Shown here one piece after another: positions 37,339-45,174 of a DNA stretch of 64,000 nucleotides; position 1 is the first letter of the stretch, and each line of letters starts with the position of its first letter. The notes under the pieces are model-generated. The model made no database searches and was not told where the DNA came from. It saw nothing but the letters and a program-made list of their open reading frames with translations. This stretch comes from SZUA-442 sp963753185 (GTDB taxonomy: Bacteria > Actinomycetota > Acidimicrobiia > Spongiisociales > UBA5794): positions 1,240,001 through 1,304,000 of the forward strand of contig CAVWBO010000007.1 of assembly GCA_963753185.1 (NCBI GenBank). Reading direction: 5' to 3'. A program made the translations under genes and the position numbers.

Positions 37339-37345
37339 GCCCGCC

Positions 37346-38722
37346 ATGCCCCTCCACCGCAGACTGTCCGTTGCCTGTGTGCTCCTCCTCGTGACCCTCG
37401 TCGGATCCGCGTGCGACGCCTCGGGTGAAGCACCGGATGCAACGACCGTTCCCGGATCGAGCACGACCGAGGCCGATTCGACGACGACGACCTCCGCACC
37501 TGCGACGTCGATCCCCCCTGACTCGATTCCCGGAACGAACTCCGCATCCATCCCGGATTCGGTCGCCGCGTCGATGAGGGCCCAGATCGGCGTGATCATT
37601 CTCGATGTGGAGGAATCGAGGGCGCTGCCGTTCCTCGAGATTCCCACCGTCACGATCCTCGACCAGGAGGAGTTCACCGCGAGGGTGAACAGCCAGCTCG
37701 AAGAGGACCTCGACGACGAGGAGATCGCAACGCAGGACGCCATGTTCACCCTCCTCGGCATGCTCGACGAGGACGTCGACCTGCGGGACCTTCTCGTGGA
37801 CCTGTACACCGAACAGGTAGCGGGCTTCTATGACCCCGAGGCGAGGGAGATGGTGGTCCCCGTCTCGGTCGATGGGATAACCCCACTCCAGGAGATCGTC
37901 ATCGCACACGAGCTCGTCCACGCGCTCACCGACCAGCACTTCGAGTTCAACGCCGAGTACGAGACGCGCGTCGAACAGGGGACGGGCGACGACGTCTCAG
38001 GGATCCTCGCCCTCGTCGAGGGCGACGCCACGTACCAACAGTTCCTGTACCTCGAGTCGTTCGACCCGGCGAAGGCGGCACGTGCCGCGCTCGAGGCGTT
38101 CACCATCGACACGTCCGTGTTGGACGCTGCACCTGCCTGGATCCAGAAGGACCTCGCGTTTCCGTACGAGCAGGGCCTCGTGTTCGCTGGCAGCCTCGTC
38201 GAGCAGGGCGGCCTCGAGGCGATCGATCGGGCGTACCAGGATCCGCCCATCAGCTCCGAGCAGATCCTCGATCCGAACAAGTACCTTCGCAACGAGCAAC
38301 CGTCCCAGCTCGATCCCTTGAACGTGCAACTCGACGGGTGGGAACTCGCAGACGAGAAGAGCATGGGGGAGTGGGGCGTGCGGCTGCTGCTCACCGACAC
38401 GCTGCGCCCAGGCGAGCTGGCACAGGTGGCGTCGGGGTGGGGAAATGACACGTATCGGTTCTTCACACGGGACGGGGACGCCGCATTCGTCTGGTCCTAT
38501 GCCGCCGAATCCGTGGCGGACGCCGAAGATCTCACGAATGCACTCATCACCCACGTCCGTGATGTCATGGGAGCCACCGGCGCCGTCGAGTCGGCAGGAG
38601 GGCTGCTCTTCGAGGGCGGGTCACCGGTCGTGTTCATCGATCGGATCGAAACAGGGATCTTCTTCATCGCTGCGACCGATGCCGCTGCCGTCACCGACGC
38701 CCGATCACAACTCGGGATCTAG
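37346..38722 (+). CDS. lipoprotein with zinc-metallopeptidase (HELVH) motif
   Basis: A 458-residue exported protein. The signal ends in GSAC (C23), suggesting lipidation, followed by a Thr/Ser-rich linker to about residue 70. The active-site helix is VIAHELVHALTDQHFEF (HExxH), with a downstream glutamate in ILALVEGDATYQQFLYL as the probable third zinc ligand; QVAGFYDPEAREMVV precedes it, as in related actinobacterial and Chloroflexi proteins. It is probably an extracellular peptidase. Substrate is unknown. A TAGCCT box 7 nt before the ATG suggests a leaderless mRNA. Confidence 0.8.
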   Translation: MPLHRRLSVACVLLLVTLVGSACDASGEAPDATTVPGSSTTEADSTTTTSAPATSIPPDSIPGTNSASIPDSVAASMRAQIGVIILDVEESRALPFLEIPTVTILDQEEFTARVNSQLEEDLDDEEIATQDAMFTLLGMLDEDVDLRDLLVDLYTEQVAGFYDPEAREMVVPVSVDGITPLQEIVIAHELVHALTDQHFEFNAEYETRVEQGTGDDVSGILALVEGDATYQQFLYLESFDPAKAARAALEAFTIDTSVLDAAPAWIQKDLAFPYEQGLVFAGSLVEQGGLEAIDRAYQDPPISSEQILDPNKYLRNEQPSQLDPLNVQLDGWELADEKSMGEWGVRLLLTDTLRPGELAQVASGWGNDTYRFFTRDGDAAFVWSYAAESVADAEDLTNALITHVRDVMGATGAVESAGGLLFEGGSPVVFIDRIETGIFFIAATDAAAVTDARSQLGI

Positions 38723-38841
38723 CGCAGCTCGGTATCGGGGAGCCCGACACGAGGGACGGCAGGATGGTATCGACCGCCCGCGTGTGATATCCACCAACGA
38801 GTGAACGGAACACGGGTGACGAAGGTGCGAGGTCGAACGGC

Positions 38842-38925
38842 TCAGCCGCGGCCCGCGTTGGGCTTGCGACCGTGGTTCGCCTTGGAGCGACGAGCGCGCA
38901 GTTTGCGCTTCTTTGCCTTTGCCAT
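38842..38925 (-). CDS. ribosomal protein bL37
   Basis: A 27-residue, extremely basic peptide starting MAKAKKRKLRARRSKANHG and ending in RKPNAGRG. This matches bL37, the tiny actinobacterial large-subunit protein first seen in mycobacterial ribosomes. The ATG has no ribosome site, but TACGCT lies 9 nt upstream on this strand, consistent with a nearly leaderless mRNA. It is divergent from the DUF192-like gene, whose start is 18 bp away. The 119 bp between it and the lipoprotein stop hold nothing recognisable. Confidence 0.85.
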   Translation of the reverse strand: MAKAKKRKLRARRSKANHGRKPNAGRG

Positions 38926-38943
38926 GGTGCGGGGAGCGTACCA

Positions 38944-39273
38944 GTGACGGACCCGTACCGCCGGGTGACCCTCCTCTCGGATGGTTGGCGGCTCGACGGT
39001 GTCGTCGTCGCACGGACCTTCCGCGAGCGGCTGCGCGGCCTGGCCGGCGACGATGTGGAGGCAGTACTGCTGTGCGTGCGGGCGGTCCACACCTTCGGGG
39101 GCGTCGACGGTCCGATCCGCATCACCCCCATCGGCGACGGCGCCCGTGCGATGCGATCCGTCATCGCCCCACCGCGTCGGATGTACCGGTGGCACGAGGC
39201 GACATGGGTCCTCGAGACGGCCGTCGATGCTCCCGCTCCGCCGGTCGGCGGTGTGATCACGGTCGTGGCATGA
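38944..39273 (+). CDS. DUF192-like protein, divergent
   Basis: A 109-residue protein with a DUF192-like frame: VVARTFRERLRGLAGDD corresponds to the VADTPAERARGLMGR start, AVHTFGGVDGPIRITPI to the central FWMKNT...LDI block, and WVLETAVDAP to the WVLELPAG end. Several usually conserved residues differ, so the assignment is moderate. The family has no defined function. GTG 38944 follows GGGGAG at 7 nt. It lies 7 bp before rsmI and is probably co-transcribed. Confidence 0.6.
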   Translation: MTDPYRRVTLLSDGWRLDGVVVARTFRERLRGLAGDDVEAVLLCVRAVHTFGGVDGPIRITPIGDGARAMRSVIAPPRRMYRWHEATWVLETAVDAPAPPVGGVITVVA

Positions 39274-39280
39274 TCAGGAG

Positions 39281-40111
39281 GTGCCGGGCCGTCTCACCAT
39301 CTGCGCAACACCGATCGGGAACCTCTCTGACGTCTCGACGCGTCTCGAGGCAACCCTCAGGGATGCCGACCTGATCCTCGCCGAGGACACCAGACGCACC
39401 GCCACGCTCCTCCACCACCTCGGGATCACGACTCCGACACGGAGCTTCTTCGCAGGGAATGAACGGAAGCGCCTGGAGGATCTCGCCACGCTCCTCACCG
39501 ATGGCGCCGACGTCGCCCTCGTCTCGGACGCGGGTATGCCGGGGATCAGCGACCCTGGAGCGTCGGCTGTCGAGGTGGCGGTCAGTGTCGGTGCAGTCGT
39601 GACAGCCGTTCCGGGTCCGAGCGCCGTGACCATGGCCCTCGCCGTATCCGGCTTCGATGCCGACCGTTTCGTCTTCGCAGGGTTCCTCCCCCGAAAGGGA
39701 AGGGTCCGCAAGGAGGAGCTCGCGTCGATCGGTGCCGAGTCGCGCACCGTTGTCCTGTTTGCGGCACCGAGCAGGGTCGACGATGACCTCGCCGACCTCG
39801 CCGCCGCATGCGGGGACGAACGACGTGTCGTGGTGGCGAGGGAGCTCACGAAGCTCTACGAGGAACTGTGGCGAGGCACCTTGCCCGAGGCGGTCGAGGA
39901 GTTCTCCTCGCCGGACCGGCGCAGGGGGGAGTTCACGATCGTCGTCAGCGGGGCGTCGAGCCCCCCGCCATCGATCGAGGAGGCCGTCGAGGCCGCCCTC
40001 GGCATGATCGCTGATGGCATGTCGAGATCAGATGCGATACGCGATGCGGCGTCGATGTTCGGCGTCAGCAAGCGGGTTGTCTACGGGCGCGTCCTCGGAT
40101 CGGACGGCTGA
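39281..40111 (+). CDS. rsmI: 16S rRNA (cytidine-1402-2'-O)-methyltransferase
   Basis: A 276-residue RsmI enzyme that methylates C1402 in the 30S decoding centre using S-adenosylmethionine. Signatures are LTICATPIGNLSDVSTR at the start, LAEDTRRTATLLHHLGI, LVSDAGMPGISDPGA and VPGPSAVTMALAVSGF. The C-terminal RsmI helix-turn-helix (MSRSDAIRDAASMFGVSKRVVYGRVL) is intact. GTG 39281 is the only practical start, though it touches the AGGAGG ribosome site with almost no spacer. The 3' end overlaps the convergent abrB-like gene by 31 bp. The rsmI-abrB-metG order recalls Bacillus. Confidence 0.94.
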   Translation: MPGRLTICATPIGNLSDVSTRLEATLRDADLILAEDTRRTATLLHHLGITTPTRSFFAGNERKRLEDLATLLTDGADVALVSDAGMPGISDPGASAVEVAVSVGAVVTAVPGPSAVTMALAVSGFDADRFVFAGFLPRKGRVRKEELASIGAESRTVVLFAAPSRVDDDLADLAAACGDERRVVVARELTKLYEELWRGTLPEAVEEFSSPDRRRGEFTIVVSGASSPPPSIEEAVEAALGMIADGMSRSDAIRDAASMFGVSKRVVYGRVLGSDG

Positions 40112-40347
40112 TCCGACGACAGGCGCGTACGGCACTCGGAGCACACGCCCCTGTCCATGAACACCTCGAGCTCTTCCGCGCTGTCACAGAACACGCAGGT
40201 GGCATCGAGTTTGCGCAGCACGATCCCGCCGTTCTCCACGGTGATCGCCAGTTTGTCCCCCTCATGGATGTTGAACAGGCGACGTGTCTCCGCCGGAACG
40301 ACGATCCTCCCGAGATCGTCGATCTTCCTGACCATGAGTGTGTCCAA
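40081..40347 (-). CDS. AbrB/SpoVT-type regulator with C-terminal zinc ribbon
   Basis: An 88-residue transcription factor. The swapped-hairpin AbrB domain is MVRKIDDLGRIVVPAETRRLFNIHEGDKLAITVENGGIVLRK. It is followed by a CxxC...CxxC pair (C51, C54, C69, C72: CVFC and CSEC) that should bind zinc. In Bacillus, abrB also lies between rsmI and metS. TTG 40347 is preferred: GGAGGT is 6 nt upstream, while the internal ATG 40335 is too far from it. Targets are unknown. It overlaps the rsmI 3' end in antisense. Confidence 0.88.
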   Translation of the reverse strand: MDTLMVRKIDDLGRIVVPAETRRLFNIHEGDKLAITVENGGIVLRKLDATCVFCDSAEELEVFMDRGVCSECRTRLSSDQPSDPRTRP

Positions 40348-40445
40348 GGGTGAACCTCCGTCTCATCCGGCACGGACGCCGGGTCACCCCCGAGGCTACC
40401 GGCGACGAGAGACGACCGATCGTCACCGATCGCGTCGAGCATCAT

Positions 40446-40459
40446 TCAATGCTTCTTGA
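40446..40459. promoter_or_regulatory. ArsR-like operator, copy 1, overlapping the -35
   Basis: TCAATGCTTCTTGA contains the inverted half-sites TCAA-N6-TTGA typical of ArsR/SmtB-family operators. It overlaps the TTGACA -35 element of the permease promoter. A near copy lies 53 bp downstream, five helical turns away. Confidence 0.5.
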
Positions 40460-40483
40460 CATATGGTTGCGGAGCAGTACGAT
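40456..40483 (+). promoter_or_regulatory. promoter of the permease-thioredoxin operon
   Basis: A perfect -35 TTGACA (40456-40461) and TACGAT -10 (40478-40483) are separated by 16 nt in an unusually AT-rich patch of this high-GC sequence. Transcription should begin near 40490, between the two ArsR-like operator copies. Confidence 0.6.
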
Positions 40484-40498
40484 TCCCTTGTGTACATA

Positions 40499-40512
40499 TC
40501 AATGAATCTTGA
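40499..40512. promoter_or_regulatory. ArsR-like operator, copy 2, just after the predicted transcription start
   Basis: TCAATGAATCTTGA repeats copy 1 with two changes and extends the match on the right (ATA follows one base later in both). It lies about 10 bp after the predicted start of transcription and 15 bp before the permease ATG. Confidence 0.5.
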
Positions 40513-40527
40513 AATAACTCACCTCCC

Positions 40528-41583
40528 ATGACGTCCGTCACCTCGGCACCTGAGCAGACCAGTTCGGCACGGCTGTGGGCCATGGTCGTGGCAGCTGGTG
40601 CCGCCTGGGTGCTCGCGTACTCGCTCAACTCCTCGTTCTGGGACTTCATCATCCACGATTCGATCGGTCTGGACCCCGAGAGTCGGGTCGGTTCCTCTGT
40701 CGCCTTCTTCGTCTATGACACGACGAAGATCCTGCTGCTCCTCGTGGGGATCGTGTTCGTCGTGGGTGTGATGCGGAGCTTCATCACGGCCGAGCACACG
40801 CGCAGGCTCCTCGGTGGACGGCGAGAGGGACTCGGAAACGTCGCAGCGGCAGGGTTCGGTGCCGTGACACCGTTCTGCTCGTGCTCATCCGTTCCCGTGT
40901 TCATCGGCTTCCTTGTCGCAGGCGTGCCGCTCGGTGTGACACTCAGCTTTCTCATCGCCTCGCCGCTCATCAACGAAGTCGCCGTGATCCTGATCTTCGG
41001 CATGTTCGGATGGAAGGTGGCAGCGATGTACGTTGGCTTCGGGCTCGTCGTCGCCGTCGTCGCGGGATATGTGATGGGTCGCCTGAGGCTGGAGCGTTGG
41101 GTCGAGCCCTTCGTGTTCGAGACGACGCTGCGCGATGGCGTGGCCGAGCCGTCGACGTCCATGGCCTTGCGGGACAGGTTCGCGATGGGCCGCACGGAAG
41201 TCCGAACGATCGTCCTCAAGATCTGGCCATACCTCCTCATCGGAGTCGGCCTCGGTGCCTTCATCCACGGGTGGGCGCCCGAGGAACTCTTGATGAGTAT
41301 CGCGGGATCCGGCAACCCGCTGGCTGTCCCGATCGCCGTCGGCCTCGGCGTACCCCTGTACGCGGGCGCAGCTGGCATCCTTCCGCTCGTCGGTGCGCTG
41401 ACCGAAAAGGGCATCGCGCTCGGAACGGTCCTCGCGTTCATGATGGCCGTGGTCGCCCTCTCCGTTCCCGAGATGATCCTCCTTCGAAGGGTGCTCCAGC
41501 CGAGGCTCCTCGCCCTCTTCATCGGGATCATCGCCACGGGGATCATCGCCTGTGGGTACCTGTTCAACCTCGTCATTGCCTGA
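40528..41583 (+). CDS. permease, UPF0718/DUF318 (ArsP-like)
   Basis: A 351-residue membrane protein with about eight to nine helices. The family motif GAVTPFCSCSSVPVFIGFLVAGVPLGVTLSFLIASPLINEVA includes the CSCSS cysteines, and a matching second-half motif is GVPLYAGAAGILPLVGALTEKGIALGTVLAFMMAVVALSVPEM. ArsP-type members export trivalent organoarsenicals; others are linked to metal or thiol stress. The next gene is a redox-active thioredoxin-like protein, and two ArsR-like operators flank the promoter, so metalloid efflux is the best guess. The ATG has no ribosome site. Confidence 0.85.
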   Translation: MTSVTSAPEQTSSARLWAMVVAAGAAWVLAYSLNSSFWDFIIHDSIGLDPESRVGSSVAFFVYDTTKILLLLVGIVFVVGVMRSFITAEHTRRLLGGRREGLGNVAAAGFGAVTPFCSCSSVPVFIGFLVAGVPLGVTLSFLIASPLINEVAVILIFGMFGWKVAAMYVGFGLVVAVVAGYVMGRLRLERWVEPFVFETTLRDGVAEPSTSMALRDRFAMGRTEVRTIVLKIWPYLLIGVGLGAFIHGWAPEELLMSIAGSGNPLAVPIAVGLGVPLYAGAAGILPLVGALTEKGIALGTVLAFMMAVVALSVPEMILLRRVLQPRLLALFIGIIATGIIACGYLFNLVIA

Positions 41584-41599
41584 CGACAAGGAGGGAAAC

Positions 41600-41842
41600 G
41601 TGGACATCGAAGTACTTGGATCCGGCTGCAAGAACTGCATCGCGCTCGAACATACGACCTCCGAGGCACTCGCAAGGCTCGGCGTGGACGACCCGATCAC
41701 GAAGGTCACGGATTACGGCCAGATCGCGTCCTACGGGGTGCTGTCGACGCCTGCGCTCGCCATTGACGGGGTCGTGAAGGTCGTCGGTCGCGTACCGAGC
41801 GTCGAGGAGGTCATGGACCTCGTGGTCGCGGCACGCACCTGA
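41600..41842 (+). CDS. thioredoxin-like small redox protein (MTH895/TM0996 family)
   Basis: An 80-residue glutaredoxin-like protein with the redox site GSGCKNC near the N-terminus and the cis-proline loop GVLSTPALAIDGVVKVVGRVPS, matching the small thioredoxin family that often follows ArsP-like permeases. It may reduce metalloid substrates or permease cysteines. GTG 41600 is chosen for AAGGAGGG 4 nt upstream, and because homology starts there (DIEVLGSGCKNC). It lies 16 bp after the permease in the same operon. The 51 bp that follow lead into the metG promoter. Confidence 0.9.
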   Translation: MDIEVLGSGCKNCIALEHTTSEALARLGVDDPITKVTDYGQIASYGVLSTPALAIDGVVKVVGRVPSVEEVMDLVVAART

Positions 41843-41881
41843 GCACGGCGCGCTGGACGCGAGAGGTGCCACGACCGTCGG

Positions 41882-41887
41882 TACCAT
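41882..41887 (+). promoter_or_regulatory. probable -10 element (TACCAT) of metG
   Basis: TACCAT ends 6 nt before the metG ATG (41894) and no ribosome site is present, which predicts a leaderless mRNA starting at the A of the start codon. Confidence 0.45.
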
Positions 41888-41893
41888 CGTGTC

Positions 41894-43549
41894 ATGAGCC
41901 AACACGATCCGGTCAAGGTCCTCGTCGCCGTGGCATGGCCGTACGCACAGGGTCCCCTCCACCTCGGCCACATGGCGGGGGCGTACCTCCCAGCGGACAT
42001 CTTCGCGAGGTACCGCCGTTCACGTGGGGACGACGTGCTCATGGTCTCGGGGTCGGATGTCCACGGAACGCCGATCACGGTGAAGGCGGATGAGGCTGGT
42101 GTCACCCCACAGGAGATCATCGACAAGTACCACCCCGAGTTCCTGACCTACTGGGCGGACCTCGACATCGACTGGGACCTGTTCACGACCACAGGGACGG
42201 ACACGCACACCCGTGTCGTGCAGGGCTTCTTCATGAAGCTCCTCGAGAACGGGTTCCTCTACCCCAAGACGACGGAGCAGTTCTTCGACGCCGTCGAGAA
42301 CCGTTTCCTTCCCGACCGGTACGTCGAGGGCACATGCCCACACTGCGGATACGCAGATGCCCGTGGCGACCAGTGCGACAACTGCGGCAAGACGCTCGAC
42401 CCGACGGACCTGCTCGACCCCCGGAGCAGACTGTCTGGCTCGAAACCGGTCCTGCGCGAGACGGAGCACTACTACTGGAGGCTCTCCGCGTTCAATGAGC
42501 CGATGCTCGAATGGCTCGAGTCGCGCACCGGCTGGCGACCCCACGTCGTGAACTTCGCCGTCGGCATGGTGAAGGACGGCCTCCACGATCGTGCGTTCAC
42601 GAGGGACCTCGATTGGGGAATCCCGCTCCCCGTCGACGACATCGGGCCGGGCAAGTCGATCTACGTCTGGTGGGAGGCGCTGATGGGCTACTTCTCCGCA
42701 CCCCAGGAGTGGGCCGAAGCGCAGGGGACGCCAGACGCCTGGAGGGCGTGGTGGGAGGATCCCGACGCGGAGTCGTACTACTTCGTCGGCAAGGACAACA
42801 TCCCGTTCCACGCGATCTACTGGCCCGCCCTCATCATGGGCCACGGTGGGCTCAACCTCCCAACGGACGTCCCGGCGAACCAGTACGTGACGTTCGGCGG
42901 TGAGAAGGCGTCGAAGTCCCGGGGCGTCGGTCGCCCATTGGGTTGGTACCTCGACCGTTTCCAGACGGACGGGCTCCGATACGCGCTCGCGCAAAGCCTG
43001 CCGGAGACGAACGATACGGACCTGTCTGACGACGAGATCGTTCGGCGGATCAATGACGAGCTCGTCGCAACATGGGGCAACCTGGTCAACCGGGTCGTAT
43101 CGATGACGGTCCGATACTTCGACGGCGTCGTGCCTGATCAGGCCCACCTGTCCCAGAAGGACCACGATGCCCTTGCGCGCCGGGTCGAGCTCCTCGAGGA
43201 CGCTGCGACCGAGCTCGATGCTGTGAAGCTGCGAAGCGGCATCGCACGCGCCATGCATGGCGCCCAGGAGGCGAACCAGTACCTCACCGAGATGGAACCG
43301 TGGAAGACCGCGGGAACCGATCCGGAGCGGACAGGGACCACGCTGTGGGTTGCATCCCAGCTCATCGCGGCGATCGCCGTGACCCTGGCTCCCTACCTTC
43401 CCGGATCGTCGAGGCGTGTCCTCGAGGCTTTCGGCGTGGACGTACCAGAACGCGCGCCGCGGTGGGAGGTGCCCCACGTCGAGCAGGGAACGCGCATCCT
43501 CGACCTCGGACCGCTGTTCGTGAAGGTCGAGCTCGATCCTGAGGAGTGA
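41894..43549 (+). CDS. metG: methionyl-tRNA synthetase
   Basis: A 551-residue class I synthetase that charges tRNA-Met. The HIGH motif appears as HLGH (residues 23-26). The zinc knuckle cysteines are C148, C151, C161 and C164 (CPHC, CDNC). The KMSKS loop reads EKASKSRG (337-344), with Ala in place of Met; the catalytic lysines remain. The anticodon-binding helical domain follows to about residue 540, and there is no C-terminal tRNA-binding EMAP-like domain. It opens the long housekeeping cluster, with tatD 1 bp downstream. Confidence 0.96.
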   Translation: MSQHDPVKVLVAVAWPYAQGPLHLGHMAGAYLPADIFARYRRSRGDDVLMVSGSDVHGTPITVKADEAGVTPQEIIDKYHPEFLTYWADLDIDWDLFTTTGTDTHTRVVQGFFMKLLENGFLYPKTTEQFFDAVENRFLPDRYVEGTCPHCGYADARGDQCDNCGKTLDPTDLLDPRSRLSGSKPVLRETEHYYWRLSAFNEPMLEWLESRTGWRPHVVNFAVGMVKDGLHDRAFTRDLDWGIPLPVDDIGPGKSIYVWWEALMGYFSAPQEWAEAQGTPDAWRAWWEDPDAESYYFVGKDNIPFHAIYWPALIMGHGGLNLPTDVPANQYVTFGGEKASKSRGVGRPLGWYLDRFQTDGLRYALAQSLPETNDTDLSDDEIVRRINDELVATWGNLVNRVVSMTVRYFDGVVPDQAHLSQKDHDALARRVELLEDAATELDAVKLRSGIARAMHGAQEANQYLTEMEPWKTAGTDPERTGTTLWVASQLIAAIAVTLAPYLPGSSRRVLEAFGVDVPERAPRWEVPHVEQGTRILDLGPLFVKVELDPEE

Positions 43550-43550
43550 C

Positions 43551-44321
43551 GTGGACCGAGCCGAGTGGGTCGACACCCATGGACACCTCTTCCTCCTCGA
43601 GGATGATGCCTCCGATGTGCTTGCCCGGGCTCGCGCCGCCGGGGTCTCATGGGTCGTATGCCCGGGCATCGACGTCGCATCGAGCGAACGGTCACGGTCG
43701 ATCGCAGCGTCCCAACCCGGTACCGTCCTGTGGTCGGCGGGGCTGCATCCGCACTCCGCGACGGATTGGCCGAATGCTGCGGACCGGATAGCCGAACTCG
43801 CGACCGAGGCGGGCGCGATCGGCGAGTGCGGGCTCGACTTCTACAGGGACCTCGCTCCGAGGGATCACCAGATCACCGCGTTCCGTGCGCAGCTCGACAT
43901 CGCAGAGACCCTCCACAAGCCGATCATCATCCACTGCAGGGATGCGTTTGCGGCCATCCACGACGAACTCGAGTCGCGGAACCTCGGCGAGCTTGCCGTG
44001 CTCCACTGCTGGACGGGGGGACCGAAGTGGACGAGGCGGTTCCGCGAGCTGGGTGTGGTGTTCTCCTTCGCAGGACCTCTCACGTACGCGACAGGGGACA
44101 CCCTTCGCCGTGGGGCGGGCGAGGCGCCTCCAGAGCGCACCATGGTCGAGACCGATTCTCCCTTCCTGACTCCGGAGCCTCGGCGTGCAGAGCCGAACGA
44201 ACCTGCCAACGTCGCCCTCACCGGCGCCGCGCTCGCACAGGTGTGGGGGATGGACGTCGACGCGGTGGCGAGGATCACGACAACCACCGCTGCGCGGGTA
44301 TTCGGACGCCATGATGGATGA
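43551..44321 (+). CDS. TatD family metal-dependent hydrolase/DNase
   Basis: A 256-residue TIM-barrel hydrolase. Metal ligands are visible in VDTHGHL (H-x-H), GECGLDFYR (Glu), IIHCRDA (His), VLHCWTGG (His) and ETDSPFL (Asp). LHPHSA and FSFAGPLTYA are also typical. TatD proteins are 3'-5' exonucleases or related nucleases. GTG 43551 starts 1 bp after metG and the 3' end overlaps rsmA by 11 bp, so the genes are translationally coupled. In Bacillus the orthologue (yabD) also sits between metS and rsmA. Confidence 0.92.
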   Translation: MDRAEWVDTHGHLFLLEDDASDVLARARAAGVSWVVCPGIDVASSERSRSIAASQPGTVLWSAGLHPHSATDWPNAADRIAELATEAGAIGECGLDFYRDLAPRDHQITAFRAQLDIAETLHKPIIIHCRDAFAAIHDELESRNLGELAVLHCWTGGPKWTRRFRELGVVFSFAGPLTYATGDTLRRGAGEAPPERTMVETDSPFLTPEPRRAEPNEPANVALTGAALAQVWGMDVDAVARITTTTAARVFGRHDG

Positions 44322-45174
44322 CTCCGGCCGCGGCTTGTCCGATGGAGGCGAGGCCCTCCATGGTCCACAGGGACGGGCGCAGATCAGACAACTCCTCACA
44401 TCGCACGGACATCGCCCGAACAAGGTGTACGGGCAGAACTTCCTGACCGATCCGAACCTCGTGCGCAGGATCGTCGATGTGGCGAACGTCACAGGGCGCG
44501 ACGTCGTCGAGATCGGCGCAGGGACGGGATCGCTCACGCTCGCCCTGGCCGATGTTGCACGGCGAGTCGTCGCCTATGAGGTTGATTTCGGCCTCGTCGC
44601 CGTCCTCACGGAGACGCTCGGTTCCGTGCCGAACGTCGATGTGCGGTTCGCGGATGTGGTCGAGGTCGATCTTGGCTCGGACCTCGTGGGCGGTTCGTGG
44701 GCCCTCGTCGCCAACCTCCCCTACAACGTCGGCACCGGAATCATCCTCGACGCCCTACGGTCCACGCCGAAGATCGATCGCATGGTCGTCACGGTGCAGT
44801 CGGAGGTCGCGGATCGGCTCACGGCTGAACCGGGGTCGAAGATCTATGGGCTGCCTTCGGTCGTCGTCGCATTGCATGCGACCGCTTCGATCGCCTTCAC
44901 CGTTCCTCCGCACGTGTTCGAACCCCAGCCGAAGGTCGACTCGAGCGTCGTCGTGATCGACAGGATCGAGCCCTCCCCGTACGCCGAGCGGGCCATAGCG
45001 ATCGCATCCGCGGCGTTCGGGCAGCGACGCAAGATGCTCCGAAGATCCCTCACGTCCCTGTTCGACGATCCGACCGCCATGCTCACTGCTGCGGGGATCG
45101 ATCCCGCTTCCCGACCCGAGCAGCTCTCGGCGACCGAGTACGTTGCGCTCGCGACCATTGAGGATTCGATATGA
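44311..45174 (+). CDS. rsmA: 16S rRNA (adenine-1518/1519-N6)-dimethyltransferase
   Basis: A 287-residue KsgA/RsmA enzyme that dimethylates two adenosines in helix 45 of 16S rRNA. Motifs are GQNFLTDPNLVRRIVD, the SAM site VVEIGAGTGSLTLALAD, the catalytic NLPYNVGTGII, and the C-terminal FGQRRKMLRRSL. The start is ATG 44311 (or 44314), both inside tatD. The first 24 residues are an extension without homology, so a later start cannot be excluded. The stop overlaps the ispE start as ATGA. Confidence 0.95.
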   Translation: MMDDSGRGLSDGGEALHGPQGRAQIRQLLTSHGHRPNKVYGQNFLTDPNLVRRIVDVANVTGRDVVEIGAGTGSLTLALADVARRVVAYEVDFGLVAVLTETLGSVPNVDVRFADVVEVDLGSDLVGGSWALVANLPYNVGTGIILDALRSTPKIDRMVVTVQSEVADRLTAEPGSKIYGLPSVVVALHATASIAFTVPPHVFEPQPKVDSSVVVIDRIEPSPYAERAIAIASAAFGQRRKMLRRSLTSLFDDPTAMLTAAGIDPASRPEQLSATEYVALATIEDSI

